A stretch of 64,000 bases of DNA from Hirundichthys speculiger (taxonomy: Eukaryota; Chordata; Actinopteri; Beloniformes; Exocoetidae): the NCBI GenBank assembly GCA_018398805.1, contig JAGFBZ010002117.1, positions 172,001-236,000 on the forward strand, written 5' to 3'. Below the pieces are notes generated by a model, which was given only the letters and a program-made list of their open reading frames with translations, was not told the DNA's origin and did no database searches. Position numbers and translations under genes: made by a program. Shown piece after piece: positions 13,801-25,793 of the stretch; the stretch's first letter is position 1, and every line of letters begins with the position of its first letter.

Positions 13801-13866
13801 TAATTGGGGATACTACGGTCATGAGTGGTGATACTACGGTCATGAGTGGCGATACTGCCATCATGA
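4813..13866. repeat. Giant 21-bp minisatellite (~430 unit lengths)
   Basis: The array is built from ATGAGTGGCGATACTACGGTC-type units (20 of the 21 bases: ATGAGTGGCGATACTACGGT). The main variants have ACT-GCC, ACT-TCG, AAGAGT, ATTAGT or GGTGAT. From 4813 to about 8770 no unit is out of register, so one + frame encodes a repeating MSGDTAV-like heptad and a minus frame encodes LMTVVSP-like heptads. After 8770 there are breaks in register near 8771-8886, 9803-10040, 11160-11310, 11605-11620, 11950-12070 and beyond 13425. No splice sites, conserved flanks or gene context support translation, so it is annotated as a satellite-like array and not a gene. Confidence 0.97.
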
Positions 13867-15556
13867 TTGACAACAGACAAGCAGTTGACAGTTTTTATTC
13901 TTACTGATCTGTACACACGAAACAACAATCACTGCCTGGGCTAAGTGTGTTTTTCTTAATGACATGCTGCTCTTCAACTCCTGACCTCCGGGGCTGCTGG
14001 TCTGCTGGTCTGTTTCCCTGCCACAAAGAAATGGGTTGTTAACAGACTTGCACAGACCTGGATGACAAGCTGATGGTCGGGAAACTTCCAGAACCTGCAG
14101 GGCAACGACCCGCGAGGACCGGCGCTGTCTCCTGGCACTTTTCTCACACATTTGAGACCAAACAACAACATAAAGGTCAGAAATATGAGATTTCTTGTCT
14201 GCAGATGAACGTGCCTGTTACACTCATGATACATGAACATGAGAAGAAAAGGAAAAATTCCCTTGTGTGTGTTTTTTTTTTAAATGAATTCTTCTATTTG
14301 AAAAATCCCAACTATTGGAATTTCATGATCAACTCTTGTAACTATGTACTTCAGTTTTTTTTTTTTTGTGGTTTTCTTTTCTCAGTCATATCTTACTTCT
14401 GTCGTAAAGGTTTCTTGTCGTCTTGTCGTCCTTCTTTGAAGTTGTGCTTCAGAATTTCAGTTTTCATTCTTTGCATTTCTCAGAAAGAAATGCAAAGAAT
14501 GAAAGAAAGAAATCCAAATTCTTTATACCCTTTTGGGTTTTTGAACTGTCTTAGATTTTGTCTGATGAATATTCAGAAATATTCAGAGAACGAGTCTCTA
14601 GTCTGCGGGGGACACTTATTTGGAGAAAAGCAAAATTACAAGTGACCACGGGCAGAAAAGGACATTATTACCCATAATCATAGACAAACATTTGCTTCGA
14701 CATTTATTTACGTGCAGCCCTCTCTGATTATCAGCACGCCGGCGGTCTTAACACACGTTCATCCGCTGGTTTCTGCAAGGACGTGCGGCATCTGGTGTTT
14801 GATTTCCGTGCATTTAATGCTCTCCAGTTGTCACGTATCTGACATGTCTGACGGCTTTAGGAGGGTAGCCGATGACAGCAGAGTGAGCGGGGAGCAGAGG
14901 AGGACAAACGGGCTGCTCACTGGAGTGCTCGGAAGGCAAAGGATTTAGGCTGCAGATGGATATCAAAGTAAAACGGCTCTGTCAACATGAATGGGAATCA
15001 AAATTGTACAATACGGGAGCTTTGATCTTTAGCTTTTCAGCACTTCTGATCAAATGTAGATCGCTTCCCCTTTTTATCGGGGAGAAGAGTCGCAACCCTT
15101 TTTTAAAGCACGGGTCTCATTTTGTTCCACTTCACCTGGTGCGAGCACAGTGACCTGTTTGCAGCTGACCTCCATATCAGCTGAACACACACAAGAACAG
15201 ACCCGACGCTGCTGCTGCTGCGTTTACGTGATGCTTTCACTGTCTGTACACGCTAAAAAAATTTACACAGCATACAAACATGTCTAGCATCTGATTAATG
15301 CTGAAGGTAACCTGTAATGACAGAGGTTGCTGTTTGCAGAAGCCTGGAGGCCTCCTGCACTTTGGCTGCGTTTGTGGCGTGACATGTAAGACATATATTT
15401 CTGTTTTTACGTTGATAGATGACATAACTGAAGTGACGCCGCTGTTGAAGAAGCATAATGGCTTTGAGATGCTCAGGAATGTTTCTCACCCAAAAATGTT
15501 GTCTTGAAAAACAGGTGGGGGGGGGGTCCTACAAGTGGAAACATATCATTATGTAT
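13867..15556. other. Non-coding, nothing recognised
   Basis: There are short T-runs near 14270 and 14355, and a small perfect inverted repeat near 14465-14505 (CATTCTTTGCATTTCT with its complement). No exon, RNA gene or element boundary was identified. Confidence 0.45.
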
Positions 15557-16615
15557 TAGGGCGGGGCAAGTTAACGTGTTATTATCGTGTTAACTCATTA
15601 ATTTATTAACGCCGACATTTATTTTATCGCGTCTGTTACTGGCTGCTGCGGAACCGGAAGAGAATTCGCAGGTAAACATGCGAAAAAGCTAAAACAGACA
15701 TGGAGAACGGTAAAAATCAGTGAACTTTACAGTTTAGGTAGTAACTCAGGTAGCAATATTAACAATTCTGTCTGAAAAAATATTCTGGACAACAACAAAA
15801 CTTTGGCTTCATTCCTCCATGTTCCATCAGATCTGCTCCATGTGTTCACTGTCCTGCTGTTCTCTAGCTGGTTACTGCAGTGCAGCTCCATCTAGTGGCA
15901 CAGATGTGTAACGACAATAGAAAGTTCAGTCCTCAATTATAAAACAAATTCAGTTCTGTGGCCCGTTTTTTAATTCCAGATTTTTGATCCAAGTCTAAAA
16001 TTGAAATATTAAAAAAACAGGCATTCCTTTTTTGTGTTAGATTGAAAAACGTAATAAGATGTCACTTTTTATTTATTTTTTTAAATTTTTGATTGACAGT
16101 TGAAAATGAATGATAGACTGATTGGTAAAGTTACTGAACTTTAACATGGACATTTTCATTTTAAAGTTCTCCTAGATGGAGGATTCAGTAGAAACAAGGT
16201 TATTTATAACCACTGCCAAGTTGAACTCCCCGTTAAAAGTTTCTGCTGTTACCTCAGAAATTACCTGTTTTAATGTTCTGATTGTGCTGAGACACAATCA
16301 TTTTGTTGTATTTTGTTTGTAGACTTTTTTTATTTTATAAAAACAGGATGACATTAATGACCTGGCAGTGGCAATAAGCTTTATTTCATTTTACATTTTT
16401 TAAGATGAGATTTACACTAAATATGTGTTACTGACAAGTGCTAATGTTAAAAGTGTTAAGTTATGACACTTTAGTTCATATGGCAGCAGAACATTTTAAT
16501 TAAAGTGCATTTTACACTACTTTTGAATACATTATTTGATTTTGCGTATACAATGCGATTAATCGTGATTAATCAGGGAAATAATGCGATTAATCGCGAT
16601 TAAAAATTTTATTTA
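15557..16615. mobile_element. AT-rich DNA-transposon copy, TTAACGCGTTAA family
   Basis: It begins TAGGGCGGGGCAAGTTAACG with repeated GTTATTATCGTGTTAACTC, and ends with GCGATTAATCGCGATTAAAA. The internal sequence recurs in reverse orientation at 58579-59110 and in direct orientation at 52430-52655. It is a multi-copy interspersed element, probably non-autonomous. The right terminus is eroded, so no target duplication could be read. Confidence 0.55.
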
Positions 16616-17667
16616 GCATTTTTATTTAGCATTTATTTAGCATCTGCAACATCCTTTTTGAAAATTTCACACAAAGACGCTGCTCTCTTTGGGAGAACAG
16701 TTGATATCACATTTTCCTCTGATTCATCAACCTCGGGAGTCACATTTATCAACGCTTCACTTGAACTTTGAACGAAAATGGGTTTGATCCGTTCTGATCT
16801 GTCCACCCCAGATCTAAAAAAGCTGTGCTCATTTTTTTCACCTCTGTGCACCCAGGGGTTCGGTCACTTCGAGGCATCTGAAATATTAAAATGAGATTTG
16901 TCATTCGTGGACGAGAAGAAGAACAAAGAAAGACGTGTCGAAATCCAGAACGATCTGCATCCGAGGACGCGTTCTGTGACGAACGCTTGACATTTGGGTA
17001 AAAACTGTAAATGTGCGCCTCAGGTTACCGCGTGGCTGCACACAGACAGCCTCTCTGCTGCAGCAGCTGTGTGAGGTAACGTCTGTGCTGCAACAACAGC
17101 ACATCCACCTCTTTCCCTCAACCTTCCTCAACCTCATTATCTTCCTTTTCTGTCAATCAGTCTGTCTGACTGTCTGCAGCCACCCACCCCCTGCCCTCCC
17201 CACCTCCACTCACCTCTCTCCTCCATCTTCCCTCATCTTTGGCTGGATGCAGTAGACTATTAAAAATGTCCTCTGTTGAAATGAGAGAGAGCTGTAAACA
17301 CAGAGAACAGAGGAGTGTGAGAGCGTCAAGCTCGGTCACACGGAAAAGGGAGGAAAGACAACAGAGGTGAGACAAAGGGACCTGGAACTGATCTTATTTT
17401 CATCCAGGACCCAACAATAAACAAATACGCTGGAGAAAAGAAAAGTAGGTGAACCCTCGGGATTAATGGCAGGTCCAACCCAGCCTGCTTCGCCAGATGT
17501 TTCCTGAAGTGAGTCAGCTCTTTGGCTGATGTTGGGCTTGTTTGATTACTGCAGGCCACCTGAAACAGCGTCTCTGAGTTTCTGTCAGTATCTGGACCCG
17601 ACTCCCCACGTCCAGCGGACTGAGCGGATTTGCCACCATCCCGTCGGTGAACGTCGCAACTCCTCAG
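16616..17667. other. Non-coding, nothing recognised
   Basis: The region contains ATTTAGCATTTTT-type short repeats at its start and a pyrimidine-rich stretch near 17100-17240. No supported gene or RNA was found. Confidence 0.4.
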
Positions 17668-18432
17668 TAGAGGTCTTCACGGGTCCATGAAAGTGGACCC
17701 GTGAAAATTCTACCCGAAACCGACCCGACCCGAGCTGTTATTATAAGTTCGGGAGTCTGAACCTGAATGGACCAGCAATATTTGGACCCGGAACCGAACC
17801 CGACCCGAGTCTTAAGTTTCCGACCACGAACTGAACCGAGTTACCCGAATAGAACCGAGACAATCCAGCCCATAGTTGCTCATGTTAAAGTTGTCTAGCG
17901 TTGAATAAAACTTGATTTTCTTACCTAAAGTTGTCTTCTTCTACCGGTTCAGTTGCTACATAGGCTACGTGATGTAAACAACAATAAATCCACGTCGTTA
18001 TTTTCTTTGTGGATACAGATGCTATTGGTAGCAACTGCTAACGCTAATAGCCTACACCGGTCAGTACATGTGGTGAATATGTTCTCTCATCCAGCGTTGT
18101 CATGTTGGTGATCCGTTATGCTTTACAGCTGCCGGGAAAACCGCTAATAACACGCTACGGCAACATGATTGTTTCATGACAAATGCGCCACGTTAATTAA
18201 TAACCATTTAACTGCCCCGAGTCCTGACATTAGCTGCCACCACCAATATCTTTACCTCTCTGGAGTAAACGTGGACCCAGCCTGTCAGAGAGCACCGACC
18301 GGACCCGAGACTAACTGTACCGATTCCAACCCGAACCCGGAAGTCACGTCTTTTGAATAGGACCCGAGACCCGATTCGGTTCGGGTCAGAACCTCGGGTT
18401 TTAGGGTTGTCGGGTTGCTCCGAAGGCCTCTA
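17668..18432. mobile_element. hAT-type element with 8-bp TSD
   Basis: The termini are TAGAGGTCTTCACGG on the left and CCGAAGGCCTCTA on the right, an imperfect inverted pair. The flanking octamers are CTCCTCAG (17660-17667) and CTCTTCAG (18433-18440), one mismatch apart. Ends are rich in GGGTCCGGGTCCGAAACCC-like words (ACCCGACCCGA near 17725). No transposase frame remains. Confidence 0.75.
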
Positions 18433-18440
18433 CTCTTCAG

Positions 18441-19794
18441 GCCTTGGGTCATTTCGGCTGAACCTTTACCCTTATCCTGTACGATGTTTGTGCAAACCCC
18501 TTGATGAAGCGATCCAGATCCAAACCCCTTGATGAAGAGATCCAGGCCCGGAGGCAACAGGCCCAGGTCATGACGCTCCCTCTGCCGTGCTTCTGCGCCA
18601 GGCAGAGTGCTGAGGACTCCGCCCAAACAGTTAAACCTTTCTGCTGCGCTGGTTCACAGAACAGTTTCCTTGCAGGCTTGCAGGCAGCCGGCGTGTGGAT
18701 TACCAGGGTGAGACTATAACAGTTTTATTCAGCTTCAGTTTTACTTGATTGTTTACTTCTAAAGTTAGACTTACAACAATCTTTAATAGCCATATGAGAT
18801 CTCTATCTTGGTCCTTCAGTCCACAGAAAGGAAAGTCAGGTTCTCTGAGCTGGTGCGTAGCCCCTCTACAACGTCTGCTAAATCAATCCAGCTCTTCTCG
18901 TCACTATTTCTCTGCAGTTTATTTCAAGGAAGCTAAGTTCGTCTAGGTTCACGTTTCTTGAAGAAGGCAGAATAATCAACTTGATTAATTATCAGGTACG
19001 CAGCCAGATAGCATTAGACGTTGGGCTAACATTAAAAAGCTTCAAAATCAGAAAAACACTGAATGGCTTTCGTCTGGCGTTCGATGTTCAACCTTCATTC
19101 AGATGTTAAAAACAATCTTGTCTTGTTGAGTTTTGTAACTTTTATCGCCTCCTGTTCCTTTTGTCACTGCGGTGTTAAAGCTTTGTATTCATTTCAGACA
19201 ACGCTGCAGCTTTTCTCCATACAGGAGGCCACAGTCGAGGATGTGTGGATGTGTGAGTTCAGAGAATTAAAATGTAAAAACTTTTCATCTGTACGGCCAC
19301 CGTTCTGCAGTGGAATCTCACTTTAACGACACGAAATCAAAGGCAGCACACGGAAAGCTGGCGAGACAAATTAAAGGAGTGAAGAAAAAAAAAAGTTGTC
19401 TCCCGCACACACGCACACAATATGTTTTATATAAATCCTGAAAATTAAAACCAGCAGGCGGGCTGTTAGAATAGACGCCTGCATTTCATTTGTGAGAGGA
19501 AACTTCACATAAGCGTTTTTTGTTTTTTTTAGGAGACATATTACACAATATGTTATCCATGGACACCGTCTGGAGGGCTATTTTGGACTCCGTGTCGGTG
19601 TGTGTGTTTGTGTGTGCGGTGGTAGTTGGGGGGGTGGATTTAATGATGTCATTGTATAATCAGTATAATCTGATTACTGTGTGACAGATTTGATGCTTCT
19701 CAATTTCCTGTCTGTGTTGCCATTTATTCCTTCAGAGAAAACTGAACATTCAGATGGTCTGACTGTCTGTCTACCTGTCCACCTGTCTGTCTGT
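18441..19794. other. Non-coding, nothing recognised
   Basis: An imperfect direct repeat occurs near 18500-18545 (CCAAACCCCTTGATGAAG with GCGATCCAGATCC). No gene or mobile-element boundary was recognised. A (CTGT)n run begins near 19770. Confidence 0.4.
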
Positions 19795-20150
19795 CTGTCT
19801 GTCCTGGAGGTCTGAGGTGTCCAGAGTGAAGATCAGTGGTCAGAGTCCAGTTCCCTGTGGTTCTCCTGAGCTGCTGACCACCTGCTCAGACACTCAACCG
19901 TTCAGTTTCTCCAGCTGTGGTCTGTTAGTCAGATAGTCAGTGGTCCAGGTGATGGTGGAGACATCCAGCTGTGTCTTCTGGAGGTTCTCTGGTAGTAAAG
20001 CTGCTGGATGGAGTTAAACTATCTGGAGAAACTGAAGAACATGATCCTCACAGAGCTGCTGCTTTGTCCAGTTGACTGGGTTCATCGAAGCAGCTGGATG
20101 ATGGCGTCTTCAACTCCAACCCCACGACCATCAGCAGTAGAGGGTGGCAA
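19795..20150 (-). mobile_element. Rex1-like LINE reverse-transcriptase relic
   Basis: On the minus strand, interrupted by stops and frame changes, one can read VRIMFFSFSR*FNSIQ followed further on by PQGTGL*PLIFTLDTSDLQD. These correspond to the VRIMFFDFSSAFNTIQ and PQGTVLSPFLFTLYTSD motifs of the Rex1/Babar reverse-transcriptase palm. It is clearly non-functional. Confidence 0.6.
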
Positions 20151-20177
20151 CATGTTGCTCTGTCTGCCTGTCTTTTT

Positions 20178-20206
20178 GATTTTATTTTATTTTATTTTAT
20201 TTTGTA
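20178..20206. repeat. (TTTTA)n microsatellite
   Basis: About five tandem ATTTT units follow a T-rich lead-in, directly after the LINE relic. Confidence 0.85.
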
Positions 20207-20210
20207 TAAA

Positions 20211-20735
20211 TTGGAAACATAAATGGTACATACTGTTGTGCGACTGAAGTGCAGATGTGCTTCACAGCATCTTTATCTAACACAGAGACAGTGGGGTCAC
20301 CTGTCCCCGCTCTCCTACCTGCTGCAGGTAAATTCTCCTCCAGGAACAAGAACGTGGCCCGAAACTGCTGCTGCACAAATGAAGTGAACCGAACTGAATA
20401 TTTAGATCAAATTTTGCCCCTAAATTAAATTAGAAAAGATAAAAGGATGACGAACGACAGCGGGTTACGGCGGAACAAACATGGGCGTTATCAACAAAAG
20501 ACACGGGAAATGAGGCGGAACGACGCACAAAAGGGCAGCCAATTATTTGAAAATGGGCCGAGAGGGGAAACAAACGGTGCGAGATGTTTGTGCAATGATT
20601 CATTCAGAACACAAATGAGAAAAAGAAGAGATAAAGAACGTGGATAAAGAAGTGGATTAGGACTGCAGACTGTACAAGAAGAAACCTCTGTGATGTCACC
20701 CATTTACTCTCACCATGACCCAACCTGTCCAAACT
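20211..20735. other. Non-coding, nothing recognised
   Basis: No exon, RNA gene or repeat boundary was seen. Confidence 0.4.
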
Positions 20736-21520
20736 ATGGAGCCCCGTTTGGGTCATAATTTCAATGAATTAATGAGTCTATTATTATGAAATACAGGCGT
20801 TTATTATTATGAAATATTTCCCATTATTATGGATAATGGTTTCGATTTTTCATAAGAATGAGCTTTTACATAATAATGGCTTTGTTTTTCATAAGAATGA
20901 TTTGTGTGTCAATCACAGCAGAGAGGGCGGAGCCATTTATGTGATTGGCTGCTCTTTCATTCAGGCATAAGCAACAGAACAGTGAATATCAATAGTGGGC
21001 GAGAGGTGCAATGTATATACTCCAGGCCAGTAGGTGGCAGAATGCACCTCAGTTTACGGTTAAAAGTTAACATCGACTAAGAAACGTCAAGGTTTCCCGT
21101 AGCTCAGTCCAAGCTGCCATAGCTACAATCGGACTAGGAGCGCACCTTGATGACGCCACGGCCCGCTGCTAACGGGACCTCACGGCCCAAACTAGTCGAT
21201 GTCAGAGCGTAAAATGGAGAAGGATGAGCCAATGAGCGTGCAGGTCAACCACTGGTCCCGCCCACTGGCAAAATGTCATTATTATGTAAAAGCTCATTCT
21301 TATTAAAAAGGAAGCCATTATGTAAAAACTCATTCTTAGATTAAAAAAAAAAAAAAGCCATTCTGAAATAAACTATTATGCATTAAACTAAGATTAAATA
21401 ATGATAAAATATAAAAATATATTTCATAATAATTACATTTTTTTTCATAATAATGAGAAATATTTCATAATTAATACACATATATTTCATTATAATGAGA
21501 AACATTTCATAATAATGGAT
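20736..21520. mobile_element. Unclassified MITE, copy 1 (right end lost)
   Basis: The left end TATGGAGCCCCGTTTGGGTC and the interior match the copy at 43069-43869 over most of their length. Shared parts include the GGCGGAGCC segment, the GACTAGGAGCGCACCTTGAT segment, and runs of TTATTATGAAATA and CATAATAATG. The right inverted terminus is missing: it breaks off after ATAATGGATACGTATT. Confidence 0.65.
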
Positions 21521-21672
21521 ACGTATTGCCTACAGACTTCCCACCCACGCAAATTGGGCCTGAAACTGTTTAGTCTGAAGGAACCCAGTTTCTGCCTTTT
21601 GACCAAAGCATTTTTCACATGTTTCGTTTAGAAAGAATCATGTTAACATGTGAAACAAGGACATAACATGTC
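21521..21672. other. Short spacer, nothing recognised
   Basis: Unique-looking sequence between two mobile elements. Confidence 0.4.
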
Positions 21673-22043
21673 TAGGGATGTGAAAAAAAAAATCGATTTG
21701 GCAATATATCGTGATTTTCGGCTGCCCAATATAATATCGATTTTTCAGCTCCTAATATTGATTTTTTTTGAATTTTTAAAAAACACTAATAAACAATAAA
21801 TTGGTTGTTTTGAAGCAAATAGTTTTGACTCAATTTGTCCTCTGAATGATCAATATCAGTGATTCCCAAAGTGTGGGTCGCGGCCCTCTGGTGGGCCGTC
21901 CCAGTACTGCAGGTGGGCCGTGAGAGATCATTAAAATTAAACAAATATTTTTTTTAATCCTCAATCTTTTTTAAATATGTTTTTAATTTCTGTAAAATAT
22001 TAATGACATGATTTAAAAACATTAAGAAGTAACAAACCAGTTA

Positions 22044-22253
22044 CGTGGACAAAATTGTTGGTACCCCTCAGTTAAAGAAGGAAAAACCCACAATTCTCAC
22101 TGAAATCACTTGAAACTTACAAAAGTAACAATAAATAAAAATTTATTGAAAATCAAATAATCAAAATCAGCCATCACTTTTGAATTGTTGATTAACATAA
22201 TTATTTAAAAAAACAAACTAATGAAATAGGGCTGGACAAAAATGATGGTACCC
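22044..22253 (+). repeat. Left ITR of the Tc1 element
   Basis: It reads from CGTGGACAAAATTG to GGACAAAAATGATGGTACCC and pairs with 23451-23660. The two direct repeats of the GGACAAAA core are about 190 bp apart. Confidence 0.9.
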
Positions 22254-22258
22254 ATAAC

Positions 22259-23282
<1,024 letters not shown>

Positions 23283-23450
23283 GTTCAGTGTGGTACACAC
23301 CTTTTCACCAAACAGCAAAGTGACTACTTGTCTGCCTTTTAAATAGGCAGACTGACTGATTATGAGTTTGGAAACACCTGTGATGTCAATTAAAGGACAC
23401 ACCTGAGTTAATCATGTCACTCTGGTCAAATAGTTTTCAATCTTTTATAG

Positions 23451-23660
23451 AGGTACCATCATTTTTGTCCAGGCCTGTTTCATTAGTTTGTTTTTTTAAA
23501 TAATTATGTTAATCAACAATTCAAAAGTGATGGCTGATTTTGATTATTTGATTTTCAATAAATTTTTATTTATTGTTACTTTTGTAAGTTTCAAGTGATT
23601 TCAGTGAGAATTGTGGGTTTTTCCTTCTTTAACTGAGGGGTACCATCAATTTTGTCCACG
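23451..23660 (-). repeat. Right ITR of the Tc1 element
   Basis: Reverse complement of the left ITR with very few differences. It ends CAATTTTGTCCACG. Confidence 0.9.
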
Positions 23661-24020
23661 TGTGTATGTGTTATTCTACTGTCATCTTAACTTAATATGA
23701 CAAGTGTCACCTTATTTGTTGACCCCTTACATTAATGTCAGAACATAGCTTCTAGTCCTGTATGTTGATCACTGTATGTTGTGATTAAAGGTTTCTGTGG
23801 GCTGCGTAGATTTTTCACATTTCAAATTGGGCCTTGGTATTCTGAAGTTTGGGAATGGCTGATCAATATCATCTGATGAACATATACAGCAACTTGATTT
23901 TTCATCTCTACTTTTAATTTTGATATTAACTGGGTAGAATATCACAATATACCGTGATATCGTGATAATATTGTATTGTGACCCAAGTATCATGATACAA
24001 TACTCACCCCTAAACGTGTC

Positions 24021-24901
24021 CATGTTTGAAGCAGAGCACAAAAACAGACAGACTAATTAAAAATCAAACCGTTCAGTCTGCAGTGAACGAGTGTATGTAA
24101 TTTCATCAGTCTGCACTTTTCCAGTTTCATTTGTCTGTCTTTGTGTTATTGCCTCTTCTGCGCTCCCACTTTCTTTCATCTTTCCTCATCCTTTAATCAG
24201 GGTGTTTCTTTTTTCATATCAGACAGCTTTTCTACTCGAGCATTTGGAGGACTTCAGGAGATAAAAAAAAAAAAAAAGAAGGAGAGAAATAAATGTATCA
24301 CCTCCCCCTGCCTCTCCTCTGTCTCATTTCCTCTTTTGTCTCTTTTTTTTCCCTCCATCGCTCAGCTCCCGTGTCCGTTTTCCTCTCAGGTGTGATCTGT
24401 GTGGGGAGTCACTGTCTAGACAGCTGATTATACCGAATAATGAGGGAGAGGGGGTGGCGGGCGTATGACTGAGCATTAAACAGAGAGGAGGAGGGGGAGG
24501 AACGAGAGCGCCAGACAGAGAGGGAGAGGTGTAAAGGGGAGGAAAAAGTAGGAGGAAAAGCAATCTGCAAGGGATTAGTGGAAAGAAAGAGATGAACATG
24601 AGACAGAGAGGAAATAAGGAGGAAAGCAAAGAACAAATCAGAGATGAGACGCCGGGGATGAAAAGGCATGAGGAATATAAACCAAAGAGAGATTCAAGAG
24701 AAGCAAAGAAACAGGGTGAAAACAAAGGGATGACGAGAAGGAAAGATGATCTGCGTCAAAAAATAGAACGTGCCAAATAAAATAAAAAAAAAGAGGCCAA
24801 AAGCGAACAACTCAACGAACGAATGAACTGAAGCAGAACAGAAATGCAGACTGATTTGTTGTGTTAGGCAAACCCCATCAGTCACACAGGCTTTACTCTG
24901 A

Positions 24902-24942
<41 letters not shown>

Positions 24943-25380
24943 TTTGTCTGGTGACGACGAACGACTCCAAAAACCTCCCAGACGCACAACAAACACACAC
25001 GGTGGCCCACACTGTAATAGGCTTATCCAGCGCTGCAGTTTCATCTCTTAAACGGGCCCCTGCTTTCTCCACAGTTGGAGATGAAAAGGAAGCTAAAACA
25101 TCACGGACTTCCAAAGAAACCTTCCTTCACTTGTGAGCTTGTGTGTGTGTGAGGGAACATCTCTATTTTGTCTGCACTCATAAGCATAAGCGAATGAAAA
25201 GACAGTTTTGAGTGAGACGGTCAGCGGTGCAGCGGGTAAAAAACCAAAACACAGCGCCGTCTGTGAAATCAGTCAAACAAGAATGAACTTTTGTCGCAGT
25301 GCAGCACAGATGAATAATGATACAACGACCTGAGCGGTCAGGTGCAACCTGGCGTCTTTTTACTGTAATCACAATCACAG
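24021..25380. other. Non-coding; purine-rich and (TG)n tracts
   Basis: A purine-rich stretch at 24440-24740 makes long meaningless open frames on both strands. The only clear feature is a (TG)n run at about 24905-24941. No gene was found. Confidence 0.5.
24905..24941. repeat. (TG)n microsatellite
   Basis: About 18 uninterrupted TG dinucleotides. Confidence 0.95.
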
Positions 25381-25617
25381 TCTTGAACGAACGACCTCGT
25401 CCATCCCTCCATGACCACAGTGGACTATCTTCCAGCAGGATGATCCACCCTGACCATCTCTAACTGGTTTGTGGATCAATGAGTCCAGTGTCCTCCAGTG
25501 GACTTCGAGGTCACCAGATCTCAGTCCAGTGGAGCAGCTTTGGGATGTTGGAGGAACTGGAGGTTCTCATCATGTTAGTCTCCGATCAGGCAGCACTGCA
25601 TTTGTCAAGTCGTATTC
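25381..25617 (+). mobile_element. Tc1/mariner-like relic
   Basis: On the + strand, around 25510-25575, SPDLSPVEQLWDVGGTGGSH can be read with drift. This is the [11 protein letters not shown] region of a Tc1 transposase. It is the reverse complement of the relic at 4430-4812. Its 3' side is cut by hAT-A copy 2. Confidence 0.55.
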
Positions 25618-25793
25618 ATATGGTCTAGGGGTGTGAAAAAAAAAATCGATTTGGCAATATATCGCGATTTTCGGCCACCCAATATAATATCGATTTTTTT
25701 TTTTTAAGGAAAAAATTTACAGTGGTTACAATGCTGTCAGTATGTTGTAATGGTTACTTAAATGTGCAAAAACACTGATAATAAAGAATAAAT

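Noticed and set aside
4813..13866. CRISPR array
   Set aside because: Units are contiguous with no unique spacers, and the setting is a vertebrate genome.
4813..13866. Antifreeze-type repetitive protein gene
   Set aside because: DTAV-like repeats recall Thr/Ala-rich fish proteins, but the unit is not a known antifreeze motif and there is no secretion signal or exon structure.
16633..16851. 72-codon minus-strand frame as an exon
   Set aside because: No recognised domain, and adjacent frames are broken. It may be an old transposon piece but this could not be shown.
24324..24780. Long open frames in the purine-rich region
   Set aside because: Low-complexity composition, no motifs and no paired splice sites.
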